Below are positions 9,376 to 16,204 of a stretch of DNA of 46,821 nucleotides, in pieces. This stretch comes from an uncultured Eubacteriales bacterium. GTDB taxonomy: Bacteria; Bacillota; Clostridia; Monoglobales; Monoglobaceae. The position numbers were made by a program, and so were the translations under genes. The notes under the pieces were generated by a model that saw only the letters and a list, made by a program, of their open reading frames with translations, was not told the DNA's origin and ran no database searches. The stretch is taken from NCBI GenBank assembly GCA_900545865.1, contig URAN01000019.1:1-46821 (forward strand), written 5' to 3'. How positions within the stretch are numbered: position 1 is the stretch's first letter; each line of letters opens with the position of its first letter.

Positions 9376-9399
9376 ACAACATAATTGCGATTATGTTGT
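9376..9399 (+). repeat. Left inverted repeat of the invertible segment
   Basis: This 24-bp repeat is the exact reverse complement of 9649-9672. It is itself almost palindromic: ACAACATAAT on the left, ATTATGTTGT on the right, with the asymmetric centre TGCG. The central asymmetry (TTGCGA here, TCGCAA at the right end) gives the site a direction, as expected for the strand-exchange core of a tyrosine recombinase, and so favours inversion over deletion. The local palindrome extends to 9373-9402. Confidence 0.9.
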
Positions 9400-9479
9400 A
9401 AATGGGTATTTGCCTTATGCAAACCATTGAAAAACATAAAGTTTTCTTGAATGTTTTTTGCATAAAAGCGCTTGTTAAA

Positions 9480-9514
9480 CAGACCAATGATATTGCAAAT
9501 ATAACATTGGTCTG
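9480..9514. promoter_or_regulatory. Hairpin inside the invertible segment
   Basis: A perfect 10-bp inverted repeat, CAGACCAATG at 9480-9489 and CATTGGTCTG at 9505-9514, with a 15-nt AT-rich spacer. It lies behind the invertible promoter in either orientation, so that promoter would not transcribe it. It could be a protein-binding site for orientation control or an insulator against read-through. The T-rich stretch that follows (about 9524-9536) is too far away for a classical terminator. Confidence 0.5.
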
Positions 9515-9585
9515 ATTTTCCGTATTCTTTTTTTATTGCATAGTGATGAAATTTTGAAGATAAACAGAAAAGAAATCGCAAACTA

Positions 9586-9614
9586 TTGACAAATTCGACT
9601 TTTTCTGATAAAAT
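9586..9614 (+). promoter_or_regulatory. Invertible promoter, currently pointing away from the operon
   Basis: TTGACA at 9586-9591, a 17-bp spacer and TAAAAT at 9609-9614: a near-consensus vegetative promoter on the plus strand. In this orientation it would transcribe antisense through the right repeat into the 3' part of the recombinase gene. After inversion it would read left into the polysaccharide operon. No comparable promoter was found on the minus strand within the segment. Confidence 0.8.
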
Positions 9615-9648
9615 ATATGTAGATAAGTATATCTTTTTTTCAACAGGC

Positions 9649-9672
9649 ACAACATAATCGCAATTATGTTGT
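9649..9672 (-). repeat. Right inverted repeat of the invertible segment
   Basis: Exact reverse complement of 9376-9399 over 24 bp. It lies 4 bp beyond the recombinase stop codon (9677-9679), so recombination would not damage the gene. The palindromic arms probably bind two recombinase protomers around the asymmetric centre. The flanking bases differ between the two copies, so the homology is limited to this core. Confidence 0.9.
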
Positions 9673-9676
9673 GTTT

Positions 9677-10522
9677 TTAACATCGCAAAAGACCAAGCTT
9701 TTGCAACTGTTTCATATGCTCTGTTCCGCTTTCTGCAGTGTAAATTCTTGTAGTGTTAATATTGGAATGTCCGAGTATATCAGCGAGTCTTACAATATCT
9801 TTTTGCAGGGAATAATAAGTTCTTGCAAAAAGGTGACGAAAGTTATGCGGAAACACTTTTTCTTTTGACACTCCCGCACTCTCACACAGCTCCTTTAACA
9901 TTCTCCATATATTCGATCTGTCAAGAGGCGTACCTGTTCTCGTAACAAATATGCTGCCGCTTTTGATACCCTGTTTCGACGCATACTTTTGCAGGATAAT
10001 ACACAGCTTTTTGGGCAGAAAAACCTGCCTTATTTTTCCCTTGCAGTTTATTATTGCCTGTCTGCGTTTTATGGCCTCAAATGTTATAAATTTAATTTCC
10101 GATACCCGAAGTCCTGTGCTTGCAATCGTCTGTATCAGATAATACAGCTTTTTGTTTTTCCTGTTCTTTGCCGCCGTCAGCAGTCTTTCATACTCTGTTT
10201 TTGTCAGTTCCTTTGACTTGTCTGCAAAAATCTTGCGCTGTGTTTTCAATGTTTTTACCTTCATTTTGTGCCAATCGGCATATTCAAAGAACATATTGAG
10301 CGAGGACAGTATCGAATTAACACTTGCGGTTTTATATTGCGCAATCAGGCGTTCTTTATATTGAATGACCCTTTCCTTGCGTGGAATTTCTCCGCCGAGC
10401 CATTTGACAAACGCCGTAACGTCACGAATATATTTCTCGATGGTAGCGTCCGATTTTTCTTCGTTTGCAAGATATTTTCTGAATTTTTGAATTTGTTTTT
10501 CGGTTATACTCTGTAATTTCAT
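9677..10522 (-). CDS. Tyrosine recombinase (probable invertase of the adjacent switch)
   Basis: About 281 residues of a XerC/D-like site-specific recombinase. It has an N-terminal SAM-like core-binding domain (about 1-90) and a C-terminal catalytic domain with STGLRVSEI (first Arg), CKGKIRQVFL (Lys), HNFRH (His-x-x-Arg) and LGHSNINTTRIYT (His and nucleophilic Tyr). ATG 10522 has GGAAG 8-11 nt upstream. The longer frame to 10594 lacks a ribosome site. The gene ends 4 bp from the right inverted repeat, and nothing else near it looks mobile. It is therefore inferred to flip the promoter segment. The invertible promoter in the present orientation would make RNA antisense to its 3' end. Confidence 0.9.
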   Translation of the reverse strand: MKLQSITEKQIQKFRKYLANEEKSDATIEKYIRDVTAFVKWLGGEIPRKERVIQYKERLIAQYKTASVNSILSSLNMFFEYADWHKMKVKTLKTQRKIFADKSKELTKTEYERLLTAAKNRKNKKLYYLIQTIASTGLRVSEIKFITFEAIKRRQAIINCKGKIRQVFLPKKLCIILQKYASKQGIKSGSIFVTRTGTPLDRSNIWRMLKELCESAGVSKEKVFPHNFRHLFARTYYSLQKDIVRLADILGHSNINTTRIYTAESGTEHMKQLQKLGLLRC

Positions 10523-10668
10523 ATTGACCGCTTCCTTTCTTTTCACCATATATATTGTACCACTCAGGCAAAATTTATAAATTGAAGCTGTCAACAGTTT
10601 GCTCCTTTATCTCCGATTTCGTTAAACTTGCCGTAAAACGAGTCTTACTATTGCCGAATTATATAAAA

Positions 10669-10715
10669 GCCGCCCGACAATAAAGGCATGTTGCCTCTAT
10701 GCCGGGCGGCTTTTT
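10669..10715 (-). terminator. Rho-independent terminator after the thioredoxin operon
   Basis: GCCGCCCG at 10669-10676 pairs with CGGGCGGC at 10703-10710 over an inner stem (AGGCA facing TGCCT). A T-run follows on the plus strand (10711-10715) and TTTTATAT on the minus strand. It ends the minus-strand transcript from 10828 and can also stop plus-strand transcripts. The stretch 10523-10668 and the bases up to 10827 hold no other recognisable feature. Confidence 0.85.
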
Positions 10716-10827
10716 CTGCCGTCTGAAACCCTCGTTTTAAAAAGGCTTATTTTAATTTTTTATTTAGGCATAAACCGACGCAGGATTTTTACGGTATATT
10801 TGTACGAGCATTATTTTAATATTATTC

Positions 10828-11745
10828 TCATTTCATATCGGCGGCAATACATTGGTCGATTAATGATTTCAGCTTCTCCATTTGTGATTTGCCGGTAACA
10901 CCGCCGACAATCGGTTCTCCAACGATGCTGCCGCTGCGGTCAACCACATATGTTGTGGGATAGGCGTATACATTTTCGACAAACTTTCCTGCCTCGCTGT
11001 CAGAATCAAAGTATACATTCCGATAGGAAACGCCTTTCTTTTTCAAAACTGCCTTTGCTTCGGATATTGCCGCCTCATCTCCGTCCAGCGTGAAAGAATT
11101 TATTCCGATGAGAGAACCTCCTTTCCCGGAAAGCTCTTTATTCAGCGCATCAAGTTCGGAAAGCTCACCCACGCAGGGAGAACAGGTAGTGAACCAAAAG
11201 TTTACCACCGTGACAGCATTGCTTGAAAACAGCTCATCACTCTTTATTTCGTTCCCGTCCAGATCCTTTCCTTCAAAGGACGGAAAATTCCCCGTACTGC
11301 CGTTATCGGATGGCATACTCATATCATTATCCGACGATTTTTGCGCTGCATCCGGATATTTTTTTTCAATCATAGTCAGCTTATTTTCAATATCCCGGAT
11401 TTTCTCTGCTTCACCCTTAAGCAATTTAAGCTCGTCCTCCGTAAACCGTTCCTTGATGGTGTCAATGGTTTTGAGAAGAAAATCACCGTAGTTTTTACCG
11501 TCCTCCTGCAGAGTCATACCTTTGTCCGCCGCCGCAAAAACCTGTTCCCAAAGCTTTGTATTCTCCGCCAGAATCGCATTTTCACGTGCCATCAGTTCTT
11601 TATGCATTGCTACCGCTTCTTCGGCATTTTTCGGTTCATTTTCCATACCGTTCAATTTGTTATTATCCGTCGTTGTGCAGGCTGCCGTAACCAACACCAC
11701 CAGCGCAAGCGTCAGCGCCGCTGTTAGAAGTTTTTTTATACTCAT
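10828..11745 (-). CDS. TlpA-like thioredoxin-fold lipoprotein
   Basis: A 305-residue lipoprotein acting outside the membrane as a thiol-disulphide oxidoreductase. The signal peptide ends in the lipobox VTAAC (Cys 23). Residues about 35-140 are helical and charged and form an extra N-terminal domain not found in minimal TlpA. The redoxin domain (about 150-300) has FPSFEGKDLDGNEI, the active site CSPC (Cys188, Cys191) in NFWFTTCSPCVGEL, and the cis-Pro segment YAYPTTYVVD. ATG 11745 follows AGGAGG. It is the last gene of an operon with a NapH-like iron-sulphur membrane protein, which may supply electrons to it; the partnership is inferred from context. Confidence 0.87.
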   Translation of the reverse strand: MSIKKLLTAALTLALVVLVTAACTTTDNNKLNGMENEPKNAEEAVAMHKELMARENAILAENTKLWEQVFAAADKGMTLQEDGKNYGDFLLKTIDTIKERFTEDELKLLKGEAEKIRDIENKLTMIEKKYPDAAQKSSDNDMSMPSDNGSTGNFPSFEGKDLDGNEIKSDELFSSNAVTVVNFWFTTCSPCVGELSELDALNKELSGKGGSLIGINSFTLDGDEAAISEAKAVLKKKGVSYRNVYFDSDSEAGKFVENVYAYPTTYVVDRSGSIVGEPIVGGVTGKSQMEKLKSLIDQCIAADMK

Positions 11746-11765
11746 GTTTATTCCTCCTGATTTTT

Positions 11766-12680
11766 TTATTTATTACCTGCGGCGTTTTCGCCGCTTTTAT
11801 CTTTACCTTTTCCAAAGCCGTACCGAAAACGAACGGCGTTTGTCGGACATGCCCGGACGCACATACCGCAGCGAATACATTCGGTGTGATTCGGCGTTTT
11901 TGTCACGTCCACAGCCATTTTGCAAGCTTTTGCGCATTTTCCGCAGGTTACGCATTTGCCGGTATCCACTTTCATTTGAAACAGCGAAACCTTGTTCAGC
12001 AGGGCATAGAACGCACCAAGCGGACACAGCCATTTGCAGAATGGTCTGTAAAACAGCACGCTTACCGCAATTACTGCAATCAAAATACTGAATTTCCAAG
12101 CAAACAATGCTCCGAGTGCAGAACGAATACCGGAATTGACAATGGATAGGGGAATTGCCCCCTCTAACACACCCTGCGGACAAATATACTTGCAGAAAAA
12201 GGGGTCGCCCATTCCGACATCGTCTACCGCCAACGCCGGCAACAGAAACACCGTTACCAAGAGAACTGCGTATTTAATCCAAGTCAAACATTTCAGCTTT
12301 TTGGTTGAAAATTTTTTTGTCGGGATTTTATGTAGCAGCTCCTGAAACCAGCCGAACGGACACAAAAAACCGCAGATAAAGCGCCCCAGCAATACTCCGA
12401 GCAATATGAGGATTCCTGTAATATAATATGAGAAACCATATTTTGCAGACCCCGCCACCGTTTGAAGCGCACCGATAGGGCAAGCTCCGGATGCCGCAGG
12501 ACAGGAGTAGCAGTTAAGCCCCGGCACACATACTTTTTTTCCGGCTCCCCGATAAATTTCGCCCTTCAGAAAATTTGGCAGATGCAGGTTGCTCAACAGA
12601 GCCGCCGCTGCCTGAATGTACCCGCGGAAGCGAGTCAATTTTTGTGATATACCTGAAAATTTCTTACCCAATTCCCACAC
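11766..12680 (-). CDS. NapH/MauN-like 4Fe-4S membrane protein
   Basis: A 304-residue polytopic membrane electron-transfer protein. Cys motifs in order: CVPGLNCYSCPAASGACP near residue 50, CGFLCPFGW, CKYICPQG, CKWLCPLGAF, then two ferredoxin clusters near the C terminus (CVTCGKCAKACK and CIRCGMCVRACP). About five or six hydrophobic helices separate them. Members of this family pass electrons across or along the membrane to extracytoplasmic redox partners. The start is probably GTG 12680, which overlaps the end of the small CXXC gene by 17 bp. It lies 20 bp before the TlpA-like gene. The physiological electron donor and acceptor are unknown. Confidence 0.88.
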   Translation of the reverse strand: MWELGKKFSGISQKLTRFRGYIQAAAALLSNLHLPNFLKGEIYRGAGKKVCVPGLNCYSCPAASGACPIGALQTVAGSAKYGFSYYITGILILLGVLLGRFICGFLCPFGWFQELLHKIPTKKFSTKKLKCLTWIKYAVLLVTVFLLPALAVDDVGMGDPFFCKYICPQGVLEGAIPLSIVNSGIRSALGALFAWKFSILIAVIAVSVLFYRPFCKWLCPLGAFYALLNKVSLFQMKVDTGKCVTCGKCAKACKMAVDVTKTPNHTECIRCGMCVRACPTNAVRFRYGFGKGKDKSGENAAGNK

Positions 12681-12807
12681 ACTCCAGACATAATCTGATT
12701 GCCTTGCTCAGCACGGTCGCCGCCTCACCCCGCAAAGCTCCGGCGCACAGCATTACTGTTCCGACAGCCAAAAGCAAAGCCTGCGCCGCCACCTTTTTCC
12801 AACGCAT
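12664..12807 (-). CDS. CD1871A-type CXXC motif small membrane protein
   Basis: About 47 residues: one hydrophobic helix (AAQALLLAVGTVMLCAGALRG) followed by EAATVLSKAIRLCLECVGIG. The ending LCLECVGIG with its CxxC is the hallmark of the CD1871A family, found in clostridia next to redox genes; its function is not established. The open frame extends far upstream, but ATG 12807 (12 nt after AGAGG) or ATG 12819 are the realistic starts. It lies between the Fur-like regulator and the iron-sulphur protein and overlaps the latter. Confidence 0.75.
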   Translation of the reverse strand: MRWKKVAAQALLLAVGTVMLCAGALRGEAATVLSKAIRLCLECVGIG

Positions 12808-12841
12808 ATATTGCCACATCCTCTCTACATCCGTTTTCGGA

Positions 12842-13234
12842 TTATATATTGTTTTCCGTTTTACATTCCGGGCAGATTCCCTCGAACACGGCTCTGTGAC
12901 GGAATACCGTGTAACCGGTCGCATTTGCAACCTTTTCATCCGGATCGGAAAGATAATTAAACGGAATATCAATTACCTTTCCGCACTTAAGACAGATAAT
13001 ATGATAGTGAAGGTCAGTTCTCAAATCATATCTGTCTGCACCCGGCACCTTGATATGAAGTATTTCTCCGTCCTCTGACAGACAGCTTAAATTGCGGTAT
13101 ACGGTACCCTGACTGATTTTTCCGTCAATTGCATGAACCTCCTCGTATATCGTGTTGGCGGTCGGATGATCCGTGTGACATCTGACCGTTTCCAAAACGA
13201 TTCTGCGCTGTTTTGTTTCCCTGTGTTTCAGCAT
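12842..13234 (-). CDS. Fur/PerR-family metal-dependent transcriptional repressor
   Basis: A 130-residue cytoplasmic DNA-binding protein. An N-terminal winged helix (about 1-78, with HPTANTIYEEV and SQGTVYRNLSCLSEDG) is followed by the dimerisation and metal domain with RYDLRTDLHYHIICLKCGKVIDI and FEGICPECK. The two CxxC pairs form the structural zinc site, and Asp/His residues around DLHYHI form the regulatory metal site. The layout fits PerR or Fur equally well. It is the first gene of the redox operon, and its promoter carries an AT-rich palindrome, so autoregulation is likely. A ribosome site GGGGAG lies 10 nt before ATG 13234. Confidence 0.88.
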   Translation of the reverse strand: MLKHRETKQRRIVLETVRCHTDHPTANTIYEEVHAIDGKISQGTVYRNLSCLSEDGEILHIKVPGADRYDLRTDLHYHIICLKCGKVIDIPFNYLSDPDEKVANATGYTVFRHRAVFEGICPECKTENNI

Positions 13235-13436
13235 TTTTTATGCACTCCCCTAAGTTTTGTCATATTTCAAATTTGTTATTCCGCGTCCGTCAAGCGGAAC
13301 ATATCCCCTGCATGGAGCAACAACAGTATATGCCGGGAAATGCCTTCATTAAATTTTTATCGGTTCTTGTTCTCGCATATTTATTGTTTTTCATAATCAC
13401 TTCATACTTTTCATTTTATTTTTATATGTTATTAGG

Positions 13437-13482
13437 AATTATTCTTAATAATAATTATACCGTAATCTATTCTTCTTGTCAA
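13437..13482 (-). promoter_or_regulatory. Promoter with Fur/PerR-like operator for the redox operon
   Basis: On the minus strand TTGACA (13477-13482), a 17-bp spacer and TATAAT (13454-13459) make a full consensus promoter. The palindrome AATTATTattaagAATAATT (13437-13456) covers the end of the -10 and the start site, where a repressor would block initiation. AT-rich TTATnATnATAA-like palindromes are typical of Fur/PerR boxes. The leader to the regulator start at 13234 is about 210 nt and holds a small hairpin (TTCCGC facing GCGGAA, about 13277-13297). Confidence 0.75.
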
Positions 13483-13608
13483 GACAAACGGCGGAAATCT
13501 TTACTGATCTCTGCTTTTTCGGCATTTTGCACTATGAAAATTTTTATGATTTTTTTGCTTTTCTTAAAAACGCAAAAGCTATTTTTCTTTCAAAACTACA
13601 AAAATCAT

Positions 13609-13815
13609 CACGGTTTTTGAATGAGTTAATTTTTTGTGAATTTCGACATAAACCCGTAGGGGCGCCCCCGTGTGGGCGCCCGAGCATACGAGCAAATGTC
13701 ATAAATTTATATGGATACTCATATATTTCGATGAACATATTACGGGCGGCCACACGGGGCCGCCCCTACAAATATATGTTTTGTTCATAATTTGTTCACT
13801 CATTCAAAAACCGTG
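13609..13815. mobile_element. MITE-like miniature element with target duplication
   Basis: A 207-bp element with perfect 18-bp terminal inverted repeats, CACGGTTTTTGAATGAGT at 13609-13626 and its complement at 13798-13815. It is flanked by a 10-bp direct duplication CAAAAATCAT at 13599-13608 and 13816-13825. Inside is a second, GC-rich inverted pair of 26 bp (from TAGGGGCG near 13657 and at about 13743-13769) that matches at 24 positions. It has no coding capacity. The structure indicates past transposition by an enzyme encoded elsewhere. It sits between the divergent promoters of the Fur-like operon and the HU gene, and its right end is 20 bp from the HU -35 box. Confidence 0.88.
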
Positions 13816-13834
13816 CAAAAATCATCAGTATGTA

Positions 13835-13863
13835 TTGCCAAAAAAGAAATTTTGTGATAGAAT
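13835..13863 (+). promoter_or_regulatory. Promoter of the HU gene
   Basis: TTGCCA at 13835-13840, a 17-bp spacer and TAGAAT at 13858-13863, 35 bp before the HU start. The -35 lies 10 bp downstream of the MITE target duplication, so the element displaced any regulatory DNA that had been immediately upstream. Confidence 0.7.
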
Positions 13864-13897
13864 ACAAAATAACCGTATACGACGAGGAGGTGTGACG

Positions 13898-14170
13898 ATG
13901 AACAAATCAGAGTTGGTTGCGATAATGGCTGAAAAAGCGAGCCTTTCAAAAAAGGACGCCGAGGGCGCATTAAACGCATTTGTTGACGCTGTAAAGGATG
14001 CCGTAAAGAAGAACGACAAGGTTCAGCTTGTCGGCTTCGGAACTTTTGAATCTCGCAAAAGAGAAGCAAGAGAAGGCAAAAACCCGCAGACGGGCGAAAA
14101 AATCAAAATCGCCGCGTGCAACTCGCCGGCTTTCAAGCCCGGCAAAGGCTTCAAGGATTACATAAACTAA
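13898..14170 (+). CDS. hup: HU-family DNA-binding protein
   Basis: A 90-residue histone-like protein that bends and compacts DNA as a dimer. It starts MNKSELVAIMAEKASLSKKD and has the beta-arm region with VGFGTFESRKREAREGKNPQTGE and the C-terminal PAFKPGKGFKDYIN; all are diagnostic of HU. Length and conserved residues are normal. ATG 13898 follows GAGGAGGTG. An open frame extends upstream through the MITE but is not coding. It is monocistronic, between its own promoter and a terminator. Confidence 0.96.
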   Translation: MNKSELVAIMAEKASLSKKDAEGALNAFVDAVKDAVKKNDKVQLVGFGTFESRKREAREGKNPQTGEKIKIAACNSPAFKPGKGFKDYIN

Positions 14171-14179
14171 GAACAAGAG

Positions 14180-14219
14180 AAAACCGCCAATATGATTAAA
14201 ATCATTGTCAGCGGTTTTT
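14180..14219 (+). terminator. Terminator of the HU gene
   Basis: AAAACCGC (14180-14187) pairs with GCGGTTTT (14211-14218), followed by further T. An inner AT-rich stem (ATGATT facing AATCAT) completes the hairpin. It begins 9 bp after the stop codon. Positions 14220-14377 hold no recognisable gene. Confidence 0.88.
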
Positions 14220-14377
14220 CTATGTGAATTTATTACTGCATATTTATATTTATTCCAATATTCCAAATTGTTATACGATTTATGTCTTATTATCTATATC
14301 ATTAATCGGGTGAAAACCCTGTATTTATCAGCATTTTTCAAAGAATTTGTTTTTTGCTTCTCCCCCAAATATACCGT

Positions 14378-14399
14378 TTGACCACAATTTTGACCACAA
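14378..14399 (+). repeat. Left attachment repeat (attL)
   Basis: A 22-bp repeat identical to 20246-20267; it contains TTGACCAC twice in tandem (TTGACCACAATTTTGACC...). Flanking bases differ on both sides, so this is the shared core. The internal repetition could represent paired integrase arm or core sites. Confidence 0.85.
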
Positions 14400-14415
14400 C
14401 TGACCCCCAAAACTC

Positions 14416-14445
14416 AAAATACCGCCCTGTTCGGAGCGGCATTTT
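14416..14445 (-). terminator. Probable terminator of the integrase transcript
   Basis: On the minus strand TGCCGC pairs with GCGGTA around a short loop, followed by TTTTGAG. It lies immediately after the small last gene of the leftward integrase operon. The stem is short and one pair is G-U. Confidence 0.55.
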
Positions 14446-14447
14446 AT

Positions 14448-14735
14448 TTATATTAACTTGATAAGCTGTAGTAATTTGATACAGTCCTTAAAGCCTTGAA
14501 GATACAAAAAATCTTTTTCTTTATCGGTTATTTGATATATGATATTTTTCCATTCGTCTATGGCTTTAATTTCCGTATCATCTAATTTTGAATATAATTC
14601 TTTAAGTATAATACTTACTTTTTTATTTTCCTCACATAGGCTTTTATACTCGCTGTCATATGCTCTATACTCTTTAAGTACAGACTGCTCATTGTCGGCA
14701 AAAAAATTTAAAACGGCTTTATCAAAATCATTCAT
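14448..14735 (-). CDS. Small helical protein of unknown function in the integrative element
   Basis: About 95 residues, soluble, highly charged and helical with coiled-coil character in the middle (YKSLCEENKKVSIILKELY). ATG 14735 is preceded by AAGGGGTG at 8 nt; the longer frame to 14744 starts too close to that site. The C-terminal pattern FLYLQGFKDCIKLL resembles small phage/ICE proteins of the DUF6809 type, but this is a weak impression. It lies 19 bp downstream of integrase, probably on the same transcript. Confidence 0.6.
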   Translation of the reverse strand: MNDFDKAVLNFFADNEQSVLKEYRAYDSEYKSLCEENKKVSIILKELYSKLDDTEIKAIDEWKNIIYQITDKEKDFLYLQGFKDCIKLLQLIKLI

Positions 14736-14754
14736 TTGTAACACCCCTTATTTT

Positions 14755-15894
14755 TTAGATATATAGACTGCTTAATTTTTCCATAGATTGTTTTTTGTGG
14801 TCTGGCAATGCGTGAGCATATTTATTTAAGGTTGTACTTGCATTAGCGTGTCCCAGAACAGAAGCCAATACTTTAACATCAAAACCGAATTCTAATGCTC
14901 TTGTCGCAAAAGTATGCCTTAAAGTATGAAAATGTGTTGTTTCTATCTTTGCTTTTTCCAGCATATTTTTGAAAAAAACTTGATAAGTCCGAGGTTCTAT
15001 ACATTTCCCATATTCATTACAAATTACAAAGTCATTATCATTGTATAGCTGACATACACGTTTTTTCTCAACAGCAAGCATTTGTTTGTGTTCCTTTAAT
15101 AATGGTATTAAAAACTTTTGAAGCGGAATAACTCTGTTAGAATTGCTTGTTTTAGGCTCACTTATTACAATATCCGTTTTCTTTTCCGAATTATCATATA
15201 GTGTCAGCCTGTTCAGAGAACGTCTTACTGTTACGGTGCGTTCCTTAAAATCAATATCACTGAATTTAAGCCCTAAAATTTCACCTATACGCATACCTGT
15301 GTAAAGCGATAACAATACTCCAATACCAAGCCTTTCGCCTTCTAATGCGTCTTGTAATGCCTGTTGTTCCTCTAATGTAAATACACGCATTTCACGTTGT
15401 TGTTCTTTCGGAAGTGTAACCAAGTCGCAAATATTTCTTTTAACATAGTTATTTCTATAAGCTTCTTTGTATGCGCAGGATATGACTTTAAAAACACCTC
15501 TTACAGAGCTTGCGGAAAGCCCCTCATTTCTTTTCTTATTGAGGAGCTTTTGCAGAGTATTTGCGGTTAGGTCTTTTAATTTTATTCGTCCGATTTCGGG
15601 CTTGATATGTAATCTTATCTGACGTTCATAACTGCCGTATGTAGATAGTTTTACATTCGGCTTTACATAAACGTCTAACCATTCATCAAGCCACGCACCG
15701 AAAGAAATATTAGGATTGGCAATATAACTGTGATTGTCAATGTCATTTAATATTTTATTTAACTTTTTTCTTACCTCGTCTTGTGTTTTGCCATATACGC
15801 TTTTACGTTTGTAATTTAAGCTGTAAAGACCCTCCCAGCGACCGTCTTTTCTCTGCCGTATAGTTCCCTCTCCGTTAGCTCTTTTCTTTGCCAC
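14755..15894 (-). CDS. int: Site-specific tyrosine integrase
   Basis: A 379-residue phage/ICE-type integrase. The N terminus (AKKRANGEGTIRQRKDGRWEG) is the AP2-like arm-binding domain, then a SAM-like core-binding domain (about 60-140) and the catalytic domain with YTGMRIGEIL (Arg), EPKTSNSNRVIPL (Lys region), HTLRHTFATRAL (His-x-x-Arg) and LGHANASTTLNKYAH (His, Tyr). GTG 15894 is chosen because AAGGAAG lies 8 nt upstream and the family begins at this point; the ATG frame to 15963 overlaps the excisionase. It catalyses integration and, with the excisionase, release of the element. Confidence 0.93.
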   Translation of the reverse strand: MAKKRANGEGTIRQRKDGRWEGLYSLNYKRKSVYGKTQDEVRKKLNKILNDIDNHSYIANPNISFGAWLDEWLDVYVKPNVKLSTYGSYERQIRLHIKPEIGRIKLKDLTANTLQKLLNKKRNEGLSASSVRGVFKVISCAYKEAYRNNYVKRNICDLVTLPKEQQREMRVFTLEEQQALQDALEGERLGIGVLLSLYTGMRIGEILGLKFSDIDFKERTVTVRRSLNRLTLYDNSEKKTDIVISEPKTSNSNRVIPLQKFLIPLLKEHKQMLAVEKKRVCQLYNDNDFVICNEYGKCIEPRTYQVFFKNMLEKAKIETTHFHTLRHTFATRALEFGFDVKVLASVLGHANASTTLNKYAHALPDHKKQSMEKLSSLYI

Positions 15895-15938
15895 GATACA
15901 CACTTCCTTAAATACAACAATACTTTCTGCAATGATTT

Positions 15939-16148
15939 TTATACAGTGTTGTTTGCAAGCCAATTTTTAAATGCTTCTTTTTCAACTAACACACGTTTTC
16001 CGATTTTCATTTTCGGAAATGCGTCTAATGCCATTATTCTGTATGCGTTCGGCTTTGACACACGCAAAACCTCTTGAACATCTTTAACCGTCATAACAAG
16101 CGGTAAAGCTTCAAAAGATGTAACCTTTTTTACCAGTCGCCTTTTCAT
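15939..16148 (-). CDS. xis: Excisionase-type helix-turn-helix protein
   Basis: A 69-residue MerR-like winged helix protein: TVKDVQEVLRVSKPNAYRIM is the helix-turn-helix, followed by FPKMKIGKRVLVEKEAFKNWL. This is the standard excisionase/DNA-binding domain found directly upstream of integrases. ATG 16148 follows AAAGGGGTG. It lies 44 bp before the integrase start and is the first gene of the leftward transcript. It bends DNA at the attachment sites and directs the integrase towards excision. Confidence 0.88.
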   Translation of the reverse strand: MKRRLVKKVTSFEALPLVMTVKDVQEVLRVSKPNAYRIMALDAFPKMKIGKRVLVEKEAFKNWLANNTV

Positions 16149-16204
16149 ATACTCACCCCTTTCTATATAGGTAATATATATTTAATATTATATATTGTAT
16201 ATTT

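Larger units (their letters stand above)
9376..9672. other. Invertible promoter segment (phase-variation switch) upstream of the polysaccharide operon
   Basis: The segment is 297 bp bounded by perfect 24-bp inverted repeats, at 9376-9399 and 9649-9672, with 249 bp between. The only good promoter inside (9586-9614) reads to the right, away from the operon. Inversion would place it at about 9434-9462 reading left, roughly 110 nt before the first start codon. A tyrosine recombinase gene ends 4 bp outside the right repeat. This is the standard layout of a recombinase-controlled ON/OFF promoter. The 60 bp outside the left repeat hold no good constitutive promoter, so the operon is probably silent in the orientation given here. 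Confidence 0.85.

Noticed and set aside
9333..9683. 116-codon open frame across the invertible segment
   Set aside because: It runs through both inverted repeats and the promoter, has no ribosome site and low-complexity composition; the non-coding switch explains the region better.
13670..13897. N-terminal extension of the HU reading frame
   Set aside because: It reads through the MITE; HU proteins begin at MNKSEL, where a strong ribosome site is present.
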